A stretch of DNA of 64,000 bases from Odontocerum albicorne. Its lineage: Eukaryota > Arthropoda > Insecta > Trichoptera > Odontoceridae. The notes under the pieces were generated by a model. It had not been told where the DNA came from. It did not search any database and saw only the letters and a list, made by a program, of their open reading frames with translations. The translations under genes were made by a program, and so were the position numbers. Each line of letters begins with the position of its first letter. Within the stretch, counting starts at the first letter, position 1. The stretch lies in NCBI GenBank assembly GCA_949825065.1, contig OX463848.1, positions 30,633,549-30,697,548 of the forward strand. Direction: 5' to 3'. Positions 32,460 to 42,604 of this stretch are shown here, in pieces.

Positions 32460-32700
32460 ATATAAAAACCAATCTTTTAAATTGCTTTCATGTTTTTTTT
32501 CATGCCGAAAAATATTTGTAATAAAAATTCAAAAATGCATTTTTTGGTAAATATCCTGATTTACTTTTTGATAAATATCCTGATTTATTTTTTGAAATAA
32601 ATTATGAACACAAAAATTTAACAAAATTATAGATCCTATACTTAATTTTTTTTGTTTAATTTTAGATGAATGTCAATTCTTACGGTGAATACAATTTTAC
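32460..32700. other. Spacer
   Basis: AT-rich with a short duplication (tttttgataaatatcctgat, 32541-32590). Confidence 0.5.
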
Positions 32701-32835
32701 TGTATTGTATTACACTATCGTTGTACAGCCTAGTGTGTTTAACTCTTCCAATCAATCTGACAGTTGTTAAAGATACCTTATGGGATAACTAGACTGCAAA
32801 AAAACCAGACCGAAGACAGGTTGATAACATTAAAA
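32701..32835 (-). repeat. SINE-1 fragment with deletions
   Basis: tgtattgtattacactatcg, ttgtacagcctag, cttccaatcaatctgaca and a stub of the tRNA head (gaagacaggttgataac). Confidence 0.7.
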
Positions 32836-33357
32836 AACATTCGCAATGAAAGAAAATTCAAATGTCAAACTGATTCCGAAATAGATTTATCGAAGTAGTC
32901 CTCCAGGTGAGCTTTAAGCACAGAATTTTGCAACTGAAAACTTTCCTTCATAAAAATCATACACTAACTAAAGTTAGTATTGGAGAAAACATAACGAAGT
33001 CGTATAACATATTATCAATGATGAATAGTTTATAAGAGCTTTGATTTTTTCATATGATTGTATGATTGTTGATTTTTATTTATTTATTGAAATGTGGCAA
33101 TGAGAAACTGCAATTATGAAGAGAAGAAAGAAGAAAATATATAAATAAGGCTGCACAATATGAGGTGGTCCATTATAATTGACCGCATCTCGGCCCACAT
33201 TTGGAAGTAATCATCTCTGAAAAAGGAAACGAAATTAAAAGAATTACAATACTGCAGAACCGAACCAAATAAAGAATACTCGGATGTGTTGTTAGCAAAT
33301 TGTAAAAAATATAATTTTATATCATATATCAAGTATAATGCTGCATTTTAAAAACCC
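32836..33357. other. No gene recognised
   Basis: AT-rich; nothing recognised. Confidence 0.45.
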
Positions 33358-33494
33358 ATTGTATTGTATTGTATAATATTACACTTTCGGTGTATACAGT
33401 ACAATCTAACTGGTTGATTTTCAAGTGATAAATCGAACCATTTAGGTTGAAATACATGCATCTTATCAACGTCTGTTGACACACAGGTCGTCAA
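33358..33494 (-). repeat. SINE-1 copy with central deletion
   Basis: It begins with a pentameric tail (attgtattgtattgtataat), then acactttcggtgtatacagt, tctaactggttgattttc, and ends with the head cttatcaacgtctg, caggtcgtc. The tail shows that the family ends in (AATAC)-like repeats. Confidence 0.75.
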
Positions 33495-33851
33495 CCCATG
33501 TTAATTCCAAATATGATTTATGATAAAAATATTTTGTTTATACCGGAAATCCTTTTTAAAATAACGAGCAAATATAATATTGAAATTTAATCCAAGTATT
33601 TTAATTCAAATTCGCTCAAATTAGCCATTTGAAATGTCTTTGTTCTTGAAGAATTTTTTATCATCGGACGCTAAATATATTTTCATCGATCAATGGTGAA
33701 AATGTTAATAATTCATTCTTAATCGTTTCTAATTCTTCTTCTTCTGGCACTGATCTTCTGAATACTTTATTTTATTAATTTGAAAGACTAAACAGAATTA
33801 CTTAAACACATTCAAAACAATTATCTCTTACTCATGGGTCTAAATATAATT
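33495..33851. other. No gene recognised
   Basis: AT-rich; nothing recognised. Confidence 0.45.
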
Positions 33852-33969
33852 CAATGGAATTATAGAGCTTATCACAATGGAATTATAGCGCTTATCACAA
33901 TGGAATTATAGCGCTTATCACAATGGAATTATAGCGCTTATCACAATGGAACTATAGCGCTTATCACAA
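33852..33969. repeat. 23-bp minisatellite, 5 copies
   Basis: caatggaattatagcgctta plus tca repeats five times, with near-identical units. Confidence 0.95.
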
Positions 33970-34037
33970 TGAATCAATCTTAGATTAAAAAGAAACAAAT
34001 AGAATAACCGCTTATTGCATATACTGGCATTTATTAC

Positions 34038-34334
34038 AACGCTGGTAAGACGCTTAACTTCCACTCGGAGGTTTCGGAACCGATTTCTGACACCCAAAAT
34101 AAAAGGTAAAATAATTCGCCTGGGAACAATACTCATACACGCTGAGTACGTGTGCTGGTTTTGTTGCCTGTTCCGTGCGGTAATATTGCCAACCTTAAAT
34201 TCCGTGCGTACTCCAGTGGTTCTAAACCTGAAGACTCGATTTTTGGGCAGAGGGCAATATTGTCTCCAGGCAACGCTCTTCAATAGGTTCATGTTACCTA
34301 TTCAGATATGTTGAACGGTACCATACGAAAGAAG
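34038..34334 (+). repeat. SINE-2 copy
   Basis: tRNA-like head remnant (ctggtaagacgcttaacttc, ggaaccgatttctg), then attcgcctgggaacaatact, ttccgtgcgtactccagtgg, ttctaaacctgaagactcga and the end gttgaacggtaccatacga. The open frames on both strands here are by-products. Confidence 0.8.
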
Positions 34335-35120
34335 AAAAAGAACTACAACAAATAACGAACGTGCCTATTTGCCTTCCCATTCATTCCCCCCCCCAGGTCC
34401 TTCCTCATTGGAAGTAATAAATAGCCGTAAGGATATTATTATTGCTTCAATTATTATTTACAAGATACTCGATTGGATAATTATAAAGCAAGACACATCA
34501 AATACCTGTTCTATTGAGTGATTTAGATTTATGGTTTAATCTTCAAAATTCATATTTTGTTACTTACAAATTTTTACGATTGATGTACTCTTACTCAATG
34601 AGTAATTTAGTTTGTCTATGATGTAAATTATTCGCACACTATTTCTATGTCTTCCAACTATTGCCATAATATTATAGATTAAAACTGTTAATACACGCTC
34701 ATAAAAATAGTACAAATTCATAATGTTTTTCACATTTCATACATTTTAATCAATAAAATTGAAGTTGTCTAAAATACGGACACTTGATTGGTACAATTTC
34801 AACCACTTCGTAAAATATGTCAATAAACCTACTTGCATTTAATAACGGACCTATGAATGCTTTTCGGATTTCTCAGACATGTTTATATTAAAAAAAAACT
34901 AAAATAGTTCACGTCACTCTTTGATAAACAGATAATAACACATTCAGAATAACTAGTCATAATGCAGAAACTAAACCTGTTTCAACTATACGTAATATTT
35001 ATTATCTGGCTTTTATAAGCCGCCTCCCCACGGGCGAGTTAGTGCGCTTATGAAGTTCTTTCTCTCTCTTAGAAATGGTAGAGATAAAAATGCTCACTTA
35101 AAACCGCCCTGTGGGGTTTT
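34335..35120. other. No gene recognised
   Basis: A run of ten C lies at 34387. The patch 35015-35045 is less AT-rich (aagccgcctccccacgggcg). Nothing else is recognised. Confidence 0.4.
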
Positions 35121-35464
35121 TGACTCATCTTTGCTGGGCCTCGCAGTCGAGGAACCCCATGACATTCCAACGTCAATTCAGTTGGAAAAGAAAGTTGTGC
35201 TATGAAGTTTTCTTTGTTAAAGTGAGTGGTCTGCGGCACACCAGCAAACTTACCAGGCACGCAGCAGTACTGGATTGGAGCACATCGGCATGCTTTTTCC
35301 TCTTTTTTTTTAAATGGATATGACCGAAGCAATATGTATCCTTATACCCCCGAATACTAAGTGGAAACAATGCCTGTGTCATTTGAGGGGAGTAGTATAG
35401 CGCGGGGCTCGGACTGGCGACCTTCCGATCGGAAGTCCAGTGCGTTACCGCGCGGCCATGCACC
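35121..35464 (-). repeat. SINE-3 copy, near full length
   Basis: On the minus strand: A-box-like tggccgcgcggtaacgcact, B-box-like gccagtccgagccccgcgct, then aatgacacaggcattgtttc, tattcgggggtataaggata. After an A-rich linker comes the 3-prime end ggtaagtttgctggtgtgcc, gttcctcgactgcgaggccc. Best copy of the family; the head looks intact. Confidence 0.8.
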
Positions 35465-36300
35465 ATGGGGGTTTGACCCATACAATTATTCTTGCAGGAA
35501 AAAAAAGTATGGTGTACGTATAGCGCTTTTTTTTGTGATCCAATGAAATAGGATACAAAAATTTTTAATGTCATAGATTGTGAATTTTTAGCGTATTTCT
35601 CGTGATTTAGATTTCTACTATTATATATCATTGACAAATTGGTGATTTAATGGGAAATAAAAACGCTTTAGAACTCAGGTTATTTATTTCCAACAATTTC
35701 TTGTTTGTCCACATCGCCGGTGACATGCCCAAACTGACCATCGCGTATAATGATGCACGGTTCTACCAATTTCCGTCATCTCTGCAGTTATTCTTCACTT
35801 GTGGACATAAATTTATGATAATTCACTTATGGTTTTTGTGTAAAACTGAATTCTTGAAAACATTTCGATACGCTCATAATCAATGGAAATATATTATTAT
35901 TGGCAATATTTCCAAAGAATTTGTCTTTCCTTGCGTTGGAAATTCATTACTCGACTTCAATATTTTTCTTCTTTTTTTTCGTATTCTTTTAATTGGCAAT
36001 TTGCCGTTACTTATTGGCTCCAATTTATTTTACGACTCCACGAATGCCATTTTGATTTCCTGTATTATCAGTTTTACTTGAAAACCATGTCGCCCTTTTT
36101 TCTTCGTTACCTTTTTACTGTTTCCATTTGGTTTTGGGTTTATGACACTAATAAAAAAATTAAATCGTTAAAATAAATTGAATGGAAAAAATATATAATC
36201 TGGACTGGTAAATACGCAAAAAAACTCATATCGTAACATATCTTTTTTCGGTTTATTTGAAATATTGAATAAACAAATTTCAATATTTATAAAAAATATC
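35465..36300. other. No gene recognised; longest non-repeat open frame 35650-36081
   Basis: The 143-codon plus-strand frame is rich in Phe, Leu and Ile and resembles no family I know. The DNA is strongly AT- and pyrimidine-biased, so the frame may be chance. No splice or promoter context was seen. Confidence 0.35.
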
Positions 36301-36615
36301 ATATCTAGTCAGTAAATTTAATCTTCTATCATATGATTAAATATCATATCTAGTCAGTAAAATTAATCTTCTATCATATGATTAAATATCATATCTAGTC
36401 AGTAAAATTAATCTTCTATCATATGATTAAATATCATATCTAGTCAGTAAAATTAATCTTCTATCATATGATTAAATATCATATCTAGTCAGTAAAATTA
36501 ATCTTCTATCATATGATTAAATATCATATCTAGTCAGTAAAATTAATCTTCTATCATATGATTAAATATCATATCTAGTCAGTAAAATTAATCTTCTATC
36601 ATATGATTAAATATC
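36301..36615. repeat. 45-bp tandem repeat, exactly 7 copies
   Basis: Seven units of 45 bp (atatctagtcagtaaaatta, atcttctatcatatgattaa, atatc) fill the interval exactly. Only the first unit differs, by one base. The near identity implies recent expansion or homogenisation. Confidence 0.97.
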
Positions 36616-36694
36616 AATTCTACATTTGGACGTACTTATCTAAAAAAATATTTAACCCACATTCTGTTTCTTTTGAGATATTTGGGAAAACATT

Positions 36695-37125
36695 ATATAT
36701 GAGAGCGTTGCGTAAAATGTTTGGATAAACAATGTATGACATAATGCGAAATAAGGTTACATTAGGAAAAAAATGCCGATCGTAAAAATGTGCAGGGTTT
36801 AAGATGAAAAAAGTGTATTGGGATGGCTCGGCCACGTAGAAAGAAGGACTGATGAAAGATTTATAAAAAAAAACAATCTATAAAATTAGTATAGTATATG
36901 ATAGAAGGTATGAGAAGTTTGAGTAAACTGGAAAAATGTCGTACAATCAAATTAATCAAATTCTAATACAGTGAAGAATGAAAATTCTTTATCATATGAG
37001 AATATGCACGACGAGGTTGTATGAGTGTGCAGGTTTGACACATACTCGTATGAGTGTACCTTCAAAGAAGTGGAGATCTGTTGTCTTTTCCTACACCAAT
37101 AGGGACATTGCATTATTGTGATGAT
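36695..37125 (+). mobile_element. RTE-like LINE fragment (subfamily A)
   Basis: gagagcgttgcgtaaaatgt, tgtattgggatggctcggcc (LRWLGHV), cgacgaggttgtatgag, agaagtggagatctgttgtc, ctacaccaatagggacattg follow the family order. It carries a TACTCGTA octamer at 37042 where the copy at 22262 has an uninterrupted acacatatg. Confidence 0.75.
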
Positions 37126-37199
37126 GACGACGATGAAGAGGAGCCATTACGGTACATTATGTGGACTTTTATGAAATAAATTGATAAATAATCGAAGTA

Positions 37200-37345
37200 C
37201 AGTAGACTCTCGATTATCCGGGGTCGCATTAATCGGGTTGCGGATTAATCAATCAGGACAGTAAACAAATTTGTAAAAAAAATTCGAAATATTGTTTAAA
37301 ATGTAAAAAAATCAGATTTTTTGCCCCTGTTAATCTAGAGTACTG
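37200..37345. mobile_element. pogo/Tigger-type MITE (146 bp)
   Basis: Terminal inverted repeats CAGTAGACTCTCGATTATCC (left) and, reversed, CAGTACTCTAGATTAACAGG (right) are flanked by TA on both sides (37198-37199 and 37346-37347). CAGT...CTCGATTATCCG is the typical end of pogo/Tigger elements, which target TA. There is no coding capacity. Confidence 0.75.
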
Positions 37346-37347
37346 TA

Positions 37348-38074
37348 CTTTTATTCGAAATTTCATATAAATATTAAAAAAATGTTTCGTGAGAGAATAT
37401 TTTTTTACGTATTTGTACATTTATTTTACAAACGTGACTCCAGTAAAGAAGTATTTATTAATTTTATATAAAACATAAGTTATAATGTTATATGGACGTG
37501 TGTGGTAAGAGTTGAGTACTTTTACAGCGATACTATTCTCAGGAGTTAACTTTACGTGTAAACTACCGTTGAAAATTAATAGTTCACTTAACAGACCTGA
37601 CTTATAAGATCGCTAGTTTCTATTACAGACATACAGCGGAAATATTACATATACTTTTAATACTTACAATTTCATTTATACCAATCAAACAATTTGTACC
37701 ATTTCCAAACTTATATTCAGTCTGATTACACTGTAAACCATTTATCATGGCCAATTTAAGTCAATATAATACATTGTGATTGATCGGAGCCAATTACACA
37801 ATGGCCAATCGAAGACAACAGATATTAGTTCCACAGAGAGTTGATTCACTTTGGGGCATATTGGTCTGGTGATTGAAATTTTCTAGTCCACTGTCGGAGT
37901 CTGGGCCACTTCTCGCCATGCCCCGAAGGGTTTCAACATGTTACCGAGTGTAATTTGTATAAAAAATAATGTTATTTTTTATTGCTTCTTTCATATTGTT
38001 GCTGTATTTTTGAACCGTTATGGTTGTTGGTGTTAGAGTTATTTTTTTATTCTAATTTATGGTTTATATATGAA
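37348..38074. other. No gene recognised
   Basis: AT-rich, with a less AT-rich patch at 37840-37940. Nothing recognised. Confidence 0.4.
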
Positions 38075-38275
38075 CATACATATCACGCCGTGTCTCCAGA
38101 ACAAATCTCAACACTTTTCTATCCAAACATTAAATTTTTTTCGCTTCCTTCACATTCTTACAAAATCATCAAATATTCATGTTTTTCACATGATATTTGT
38201 TCAAAATCTTGTCTACTTGATCTACACTCCCTTCGGTCTCTTCTTTTCCATATACATCACTCGCTTCTTAATTTA
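38075..38275 (-). mobile_element. RTE-like LINE 3-prime fragment (subfamily B)
   Basis: Plus-strand reading shows the reverse complement of the 16618-16910 element: atatcacgccgtgtctccag, cttttctatccaaaca, ttgtctacttgatctacact, cggtctcttcttttccatat. Confidence 0.65.
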
Positions 38276-38660
38276 TTTTATTTTAAATTTGATGAAGGTT
38301 AAACCCAATTACGATAAATAACAATGATTTTTTTTAAGTATAAATATAACATATTGACAGCATGAATAATGTTACTCATGCATCCCTCTGAAGTGACTGT
38401 TACACCTTAAAAGTTTACTACTAAGGAGATTAATTCTTAATTTATCCACCGAGTGGAAGATGTCGATATTAGAAAATTTATCAACACTAGGTCATTTCGT
38501 GTGCAATGGTGATGTTCCTTTTAGCTCTGTTCATGAATGCGACACCGAAAACAATCTTAATTCACGATGGCGTAAATAATTGTCTTTTACATTAAAGAAA
38601 AGTTTGTGAATCAACGAAGGGTTTGCTATAATATTTTTTCCGTTAGCAATTTGTATATCT
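38276..38660 (-). mobile_element. LINE family X, 3-prime part
   Basis: The A-rich tail (atttattttattttaaattt in plus reading) and ggttaaacccaattacg are followed by blocks shared with 40921-41385: aatttatccaccgag, tcatttcgtgtgc, aattcacgatgg, aataattgtc, gtgaatcaacgaagggttt, gttagcaatttgtatat. On the minus strand the remnant reads RHRELRLFSVS and NIDIFHSVDKLR. Confidence 0.5.
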
Positions 38661-39046
38661 CAGGAGCTTAATATCAAAACAAGGCATGCCCATTTTTGTG
38701 CTGACAAGGATAGTGGTTGAATATTATTGTGTATGACGTTTCAAACGTAGTCTTGGTTTAAAAAAAATATCAGATTGACACAGTTTCTTCTTTATAAGCT
38801 ATTCAAACTGCTGCTTAGCCTCAAAATACGTCAAGTTCAGCCTGCCTTGTTATCAAAACAAAGCTTGTCCGGTTCGACCAAAAATGGACTTGACGCTCCT
38901 GATCTATAAACGTGCGTATGGTGTTATTACCAAGTTTAAAAAAAAACACGTGTGTATATATATCTCTTGAAACACATAAGTAATAATATCAAATTTATAT
39001 TCGCTTAGTCATTATTTCATTATTTATATTATCCACACGTTACAAC
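38661..39046. other. No gene recognised
   Basis: AT-rich; nothing recognised. Confidence 0.45.
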
Positions 39047-39060
39047 CATCTGACATAATA

Positions 39061-39232
39061 ATAGGAGCGCAAACAAGACAAGTCTTGTTTGCGCTCCCCT
39101 GAAGATGAGGTGAAAGCCTTGAAACCGGTAGGGTTATACCGTCATAAAAAAGTGGAATAAACAGTGTTTGATAAAAATAAATTACAATGTCTTTAAACCT
39201 CCACAATGTTAATGCCTTAACTATAAACAACA
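39061..39232 (+). mobile_element. Penelope-like element tail, copy B, with 5-prime snapback
   Basis: 172 bp flanked by a 14-bp direct repeat, catctgacataata (39047-39060 and 39233-39246). It starts with a 16-bp perfect inverted repeat (39064-39079 and 39082-39097, ggagcgcaaacaagac and its complement) separated by two bases. It then continues through the hammerhead-like motif (39098-39142) and the PLE tail. Confidence 0.85.
39094..39145 (+). ncRNA. Hammerhead-ribozyme-like motif (PLE copy B)
   Basis: cctgaagatgaggtgaaagc, cttgaaaccggtagggttat and accgtc are the same blocks as at 3926-3982 without a change in the core. Here the preceding bases form a separate hairpin. Confidence 0.4.
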
Positions 39233-39249
39233 CATCTGACATAATATAA

Positions 39250-39352
39250 TATTCTGCATAATGAGATGTTTGAACGTGGAGGAAGAGAAAGTTGTATGCT
39301 TGGATTGAAAAGTATGGAGATCTGTTGTCACTGCCTACTCCGAAAGGGCACG
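39250..39352 (+). mobile_element. RTE-like LINE 3-prime end fragment
   Basis: ctgcataatgagatgtttga, gttgtatgcttggattgaaa, tggagatctgttgtcactgc, ctactccgaaagggcacg. Probably subfamily B. Confidence 0.65.
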
Positions 39353-39454
39353 TCCAATATTTTATAATTTTTTTTATTGTAGGCATTCTTATATCCACCA
39401 AAAAACAGAAAATATTCTTTAGTATTTAAATATAATACAATAGGAAACAAAATC

Positions 39455-39995
39455 AATGGGCTCTAAAACATATATATTTGAACCAGACATTATTAAAATC
39501 TGCTAAGATGATATTCCACAATAGTATTTCGGTGCCAAATTTGTTGTATGTGAGTGAAACGTGGACCTAGAAAAATACTTAGAAAAGCTGATTAAATGCT
39601 ACGGATATGCGTGCTTTGAGACGAATACATGAATTGACAATGTATTACAGAATACGTAATGAAGTGACTAGGGATGAATGTAAACTTAGGCTGATGTGTT
39701 AAGTAAGATGAATATGAGTACTCTGAGATAGTTTGGACATGTAGAACGAATGAATGGAAGAACGACTAACAAAACAGATATATAGTGCTAATATGAGAAG
39801 AATACCAAAGAAAGTATGACTGGATTAAGTGAACGATATTCTAAAAGAAGGAAACATAGAAAGTCAGATAATTAGTGGAAGTTGTATGGATGTACAAGAG
39901 TCTTAGGATGTATGGCGAGATACAAAAGTCTGGCGCTCTGTCCTCGATGCTTACCCTGACACGGAAATGGCGTGATGATATGTATGTATGTGTTT
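39455..39995 (+). mobile_element. RTE-like LINE fragment (subfamily A), longest
   Basis: It starts upstream of the usual truncation point (ccacaatagtatttcggtgc; gtgagtgaaacgtggaccta). It passes gaatacatgaattgacaatg, gaagtgactagggatgaatg, tgagatagtttggacatgta and ends tggcgctctgtcctcgatgc, ggaaatggcgtgatgatatg. Stops and indels prevent a single frame. Confidence 0.8.
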
Positions 39996-40076
39996 TTATA
40001 TGCGCAAAATCATTAGGAATTCTAAACCGAAACGTTCGAGTAGATGACAAGCTTTCCAACACCAAGTCACGCGTTA

Positions 40077-40240
40077 TCATTACCTCAATCTGAATGTTAT
40101 CTACACCTATCAATTTATCATTACCTCAATCTGAATGTTATCTACACCTATCAATTTATCATTACCTCAATCTGAATGTTATCTACACCTATCAATTTAT
40201 CATTACCTCAATCTGAATGTTATCTACACCTATCAATTTA
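40077..40240. repeat. 41-bp tandem repeat, exactly 4 copies
   Basis: tcattacctcaatctgaatg, ttatctacacctatcaattt plus a is repeated four times without visible change. Confidence 0.97.
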
Positions 40241-40920
40241 TAGCGACATTTAAAAAGTCTAATAAAAAATCTGAAGAGATGAAAGATAACCCACCTTACA
40301 TTTTATTACAAGTGTTGTATTGCGCAAACAGTTTTCTCTCTTTTCTTTATTACGGACGCGTACAATTTTTGTATGACACCATAATGACTTCTGATTTATT
40401 CCGACTTACGCAATCATCCATACGAGTATTTATATACTTAAGTGCTTTCTGCATCCTTGCTACAATTAGACGCCATTCGAAAGAGACTCAAACTAATTTA
40501 TGCAATTGTTACTCATTAAATGTAGTAATAAATACGGCATTTAAGATAATTAAAGGCAATGTCCTCCTTGTCAACGAGTGTTGTTTTTTTTTCGTCGTAA
40601 TATAATTCTTCAGTATTCATTCTGATTGATTTTGTCTTATGTCGTAAAATTTATAACGAACTAGAACATGTTATTTTGTTCCAAAAAGCAGTTTGATGAA
40701 CTATTTTCCGAAATAGGTCAATTAATCATTAACTCGGAATAGAATGAAAGGGTCTTGGAAATGATAAAATCTGCCATTAATACTGTGTGACATCTTTAAT
40801 AAGTCCGCTATTACTGGTAGGTACGGCAATTAATATGTCAACCCACTTTATATTGTAGAAGACATAAAAACTTGAACCATTTTAGTTTTGATCACATTTG
40901 AGATATGGAAATTGGTGAAA
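40241..40920. other. No gene recognised
   Basis: The 156-codon frame 40135-40605 starts inside the 41-bp array and continues into AT-rich DNA. No domain is recognised and I take it as chance. Confidence 0.4.
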
Positions 40921-41385
40921 TTTATTTATTTTACATTTGATACAGGTTTAACCTATATAATTAAATCGAATAACAAGCAAGACATAAATATAAAGTCTAA
41001 ATATAGCATAATTACAACAGGAAGTTCCATGTAAAAAGTGATTCAGATATACCAATAAAGTTTATTTCTAAATTTATCCACCGAGATGTGGAAGTTATCG
41101 ATGTCAGATAATTCATTCAACGAGGTTATTTCGTGTGCGAGTTGTCATGCTATTAAGATCTCAGTTCGTGAACATGACACCAAAGACAATTTTAATTCAC
41201 GATGGGATAAATAATTGTCCGGTACATTAAACAAAAGTCGGTGAATCAACAAAGGGTTTACTATTTTTTCCTATTAGCAATTTGTATATGAATATACAGG
41301 TGCGTAGATCTCTTCTAAGGGTTTGCTATTTTTCCCGTTAGCAATTTGTATATGCATAAACTTGTACATAGATCTATTTTAACGG
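40921..41385 (-). mobile_element. LINE family X, 3-prime part
   Basis: Tail (tttatttattttacatttga, caggtttaacctatataatt) then the family blocks listed for 38276-38660. The 5-prime edge carries a direct duplication of about 60 bp (agggtttgctattttt.ccgttagcaatttgtatatg at 41255 and 41318). Confidence 0.5.
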
Positions 41386-41589
41386 TTAAGGAGTAATATT
41401 CAAGCATACCCATTCAAAATGTAGGATAGAGTCACTCGTATATTAATTTGAAGGAGAAAAGTTTACTAGATGAATGTAAGAGTGGAGATGGTACGAAGCT
41501 GCTTCTTTAAAATGCGGGTTCTCATCTGCATCAAGGATTTCAATATTGAATTACGTATGCTTCATATTCTCCATGGTGCTGAAGCATGG

Positions 41590-41965
41590 ACACTTACTTA
41601 CTCAGCCTACCGCAAATAAATTAGAAGCTTTTGAAATGTGGTGATATAGAAAATTCTGAGAATTTCATTGGTTGACAAAGTCTGTAATGATAATAACTTG
41701 AGACGGGTGACTAAAGATGGAGAAATTTAGAGTACCTTGGAGATATAAAGCGGGGAGAGAAATATAAGATCCTTCAACTGATATTGCAGGGATAAATTCA
41801 TAGAGGGGCATAGGAAGAAACACACGTCCGTGTTGAAGACATTACGTGAGTGATTTGACTGTGGTACTCGTACCATATCTTTGTTCAGAGATGCTACTTC
41901 AAGGGTCAAGATGCCATAGTGATCGCCTACCTCCGAAGAGGAGAGGAGCACTAAAGAAGAATAAA
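41590..41965 (+). mobile_element. LINE ORF2 C-terminal fragment (different family)
   Basis: Across frameshifts the plus strand gives ANKLEAFEMW, RKILRISLVDKVCN, LRRVTKDGE, then LKTLREWFDCGTRTIF and AIVIAYLRR. This order (FEMW..RR.LRI.W.D.V.N...L.R....; LRNLR.W....) belongs to an arthropod non-LTR ORF2 C terminus distinct from the abundant RTE copies. A second, inverted relative is at 59690-60020. Decayed. Confidence 0.65.
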
Positions 41966-42090
41966 ATTTGTTTTAACTTTTTGGTTGAATGTCTTTTATT
42001 CGTGTTAAATATGATTTTAGGGTGTGATTCCGTTGATGACCAAATAAAAATGTCTCAGTTTCTGTTTTATATTAAGACATTAAAAAAACT
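41966..42090. other. Spacer
   Basis: AT-rich; nothing recognised. Confidence 0.5.
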
Positions 42091-42320
42091 TTGTATTATT
42101 GTATTTGATTCGACTATCGTACACGTATACATTATTACAACTTGGCAGATTTTTTGCCACGAACCAATGTCTTCTAACCATCCAGGAGAGGTGTCTAAAC
42201 AAACTTGAAGAGAAAATCAAACTTGAACCGTTCTTAAAAAATTAACCAACAACGGGAATCGAACCTGAAACTCTCCAGTTAGAAGACAGGAATATCACGA
42301 ACTAGGCTAAGGATGTAGTC
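42091..42320 (-). repeat. SINE-1 copy, diverged
   Basis: ttgtattattgtatttgatt, ttacaacttggcagattttt, aaccatccaggagaggtgtc, then the head acaacgggaatcgaacctga, gttagaagacagg, aactaggctaaggatgtag. Confidence 0.8.
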
Positions 42321-42604
42321 TAGTTGGAAAATATTGCTAAAGGGTTATGCCAGCCAGGTGGTATTAGATTGTGTGATGATAGGGTATAAATATAATTCTG
42401 GTGTAAAAAAACTATACTTATCACATGAAATAGCCTTTTAGGTGGTAATTTTAAAGTTTTGTGGTTTTCAGCTTTTGTTAACAATTAAAATAATTTTAAT
42501 AATAGTGTATCTTACATTGAAATCTCTTTAATTACTTCCTGTAATTGTGTGATTAAGATATATATTTTTTTAAATATACTAATATGAAATTAAATGAAAG
42601 AAAA
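42321..42604. other. Spacer
   Basis: AT-rich; nothing recognised. Confidence 0.5.

Noticed and set aside
33918..34314. Paired open frames of 124 and 99 codons as genes
   Set aside because: They cover the SINE-2 copy at 34038-34334 and a minisatellite.
35400..35464. Genuine tRNA gene on the minus strand
   Set aside because: It is the head of SINE-3, followed by the same body as at 23855. The acceptor stem is not convincing.
35650..36081. 143-codon open frame as a membrane protein gene
   Set aside because: Residue use follows the T-rich DNA, there is an overlapping open frame in another phase, and no splice or promoter evidence exists.
40135..40605. 156-codon open frame as a gene
   Set aside because: It begins inside the 41-bp minisatellite, changes character at the array end, and has no recognised domain or promoter.
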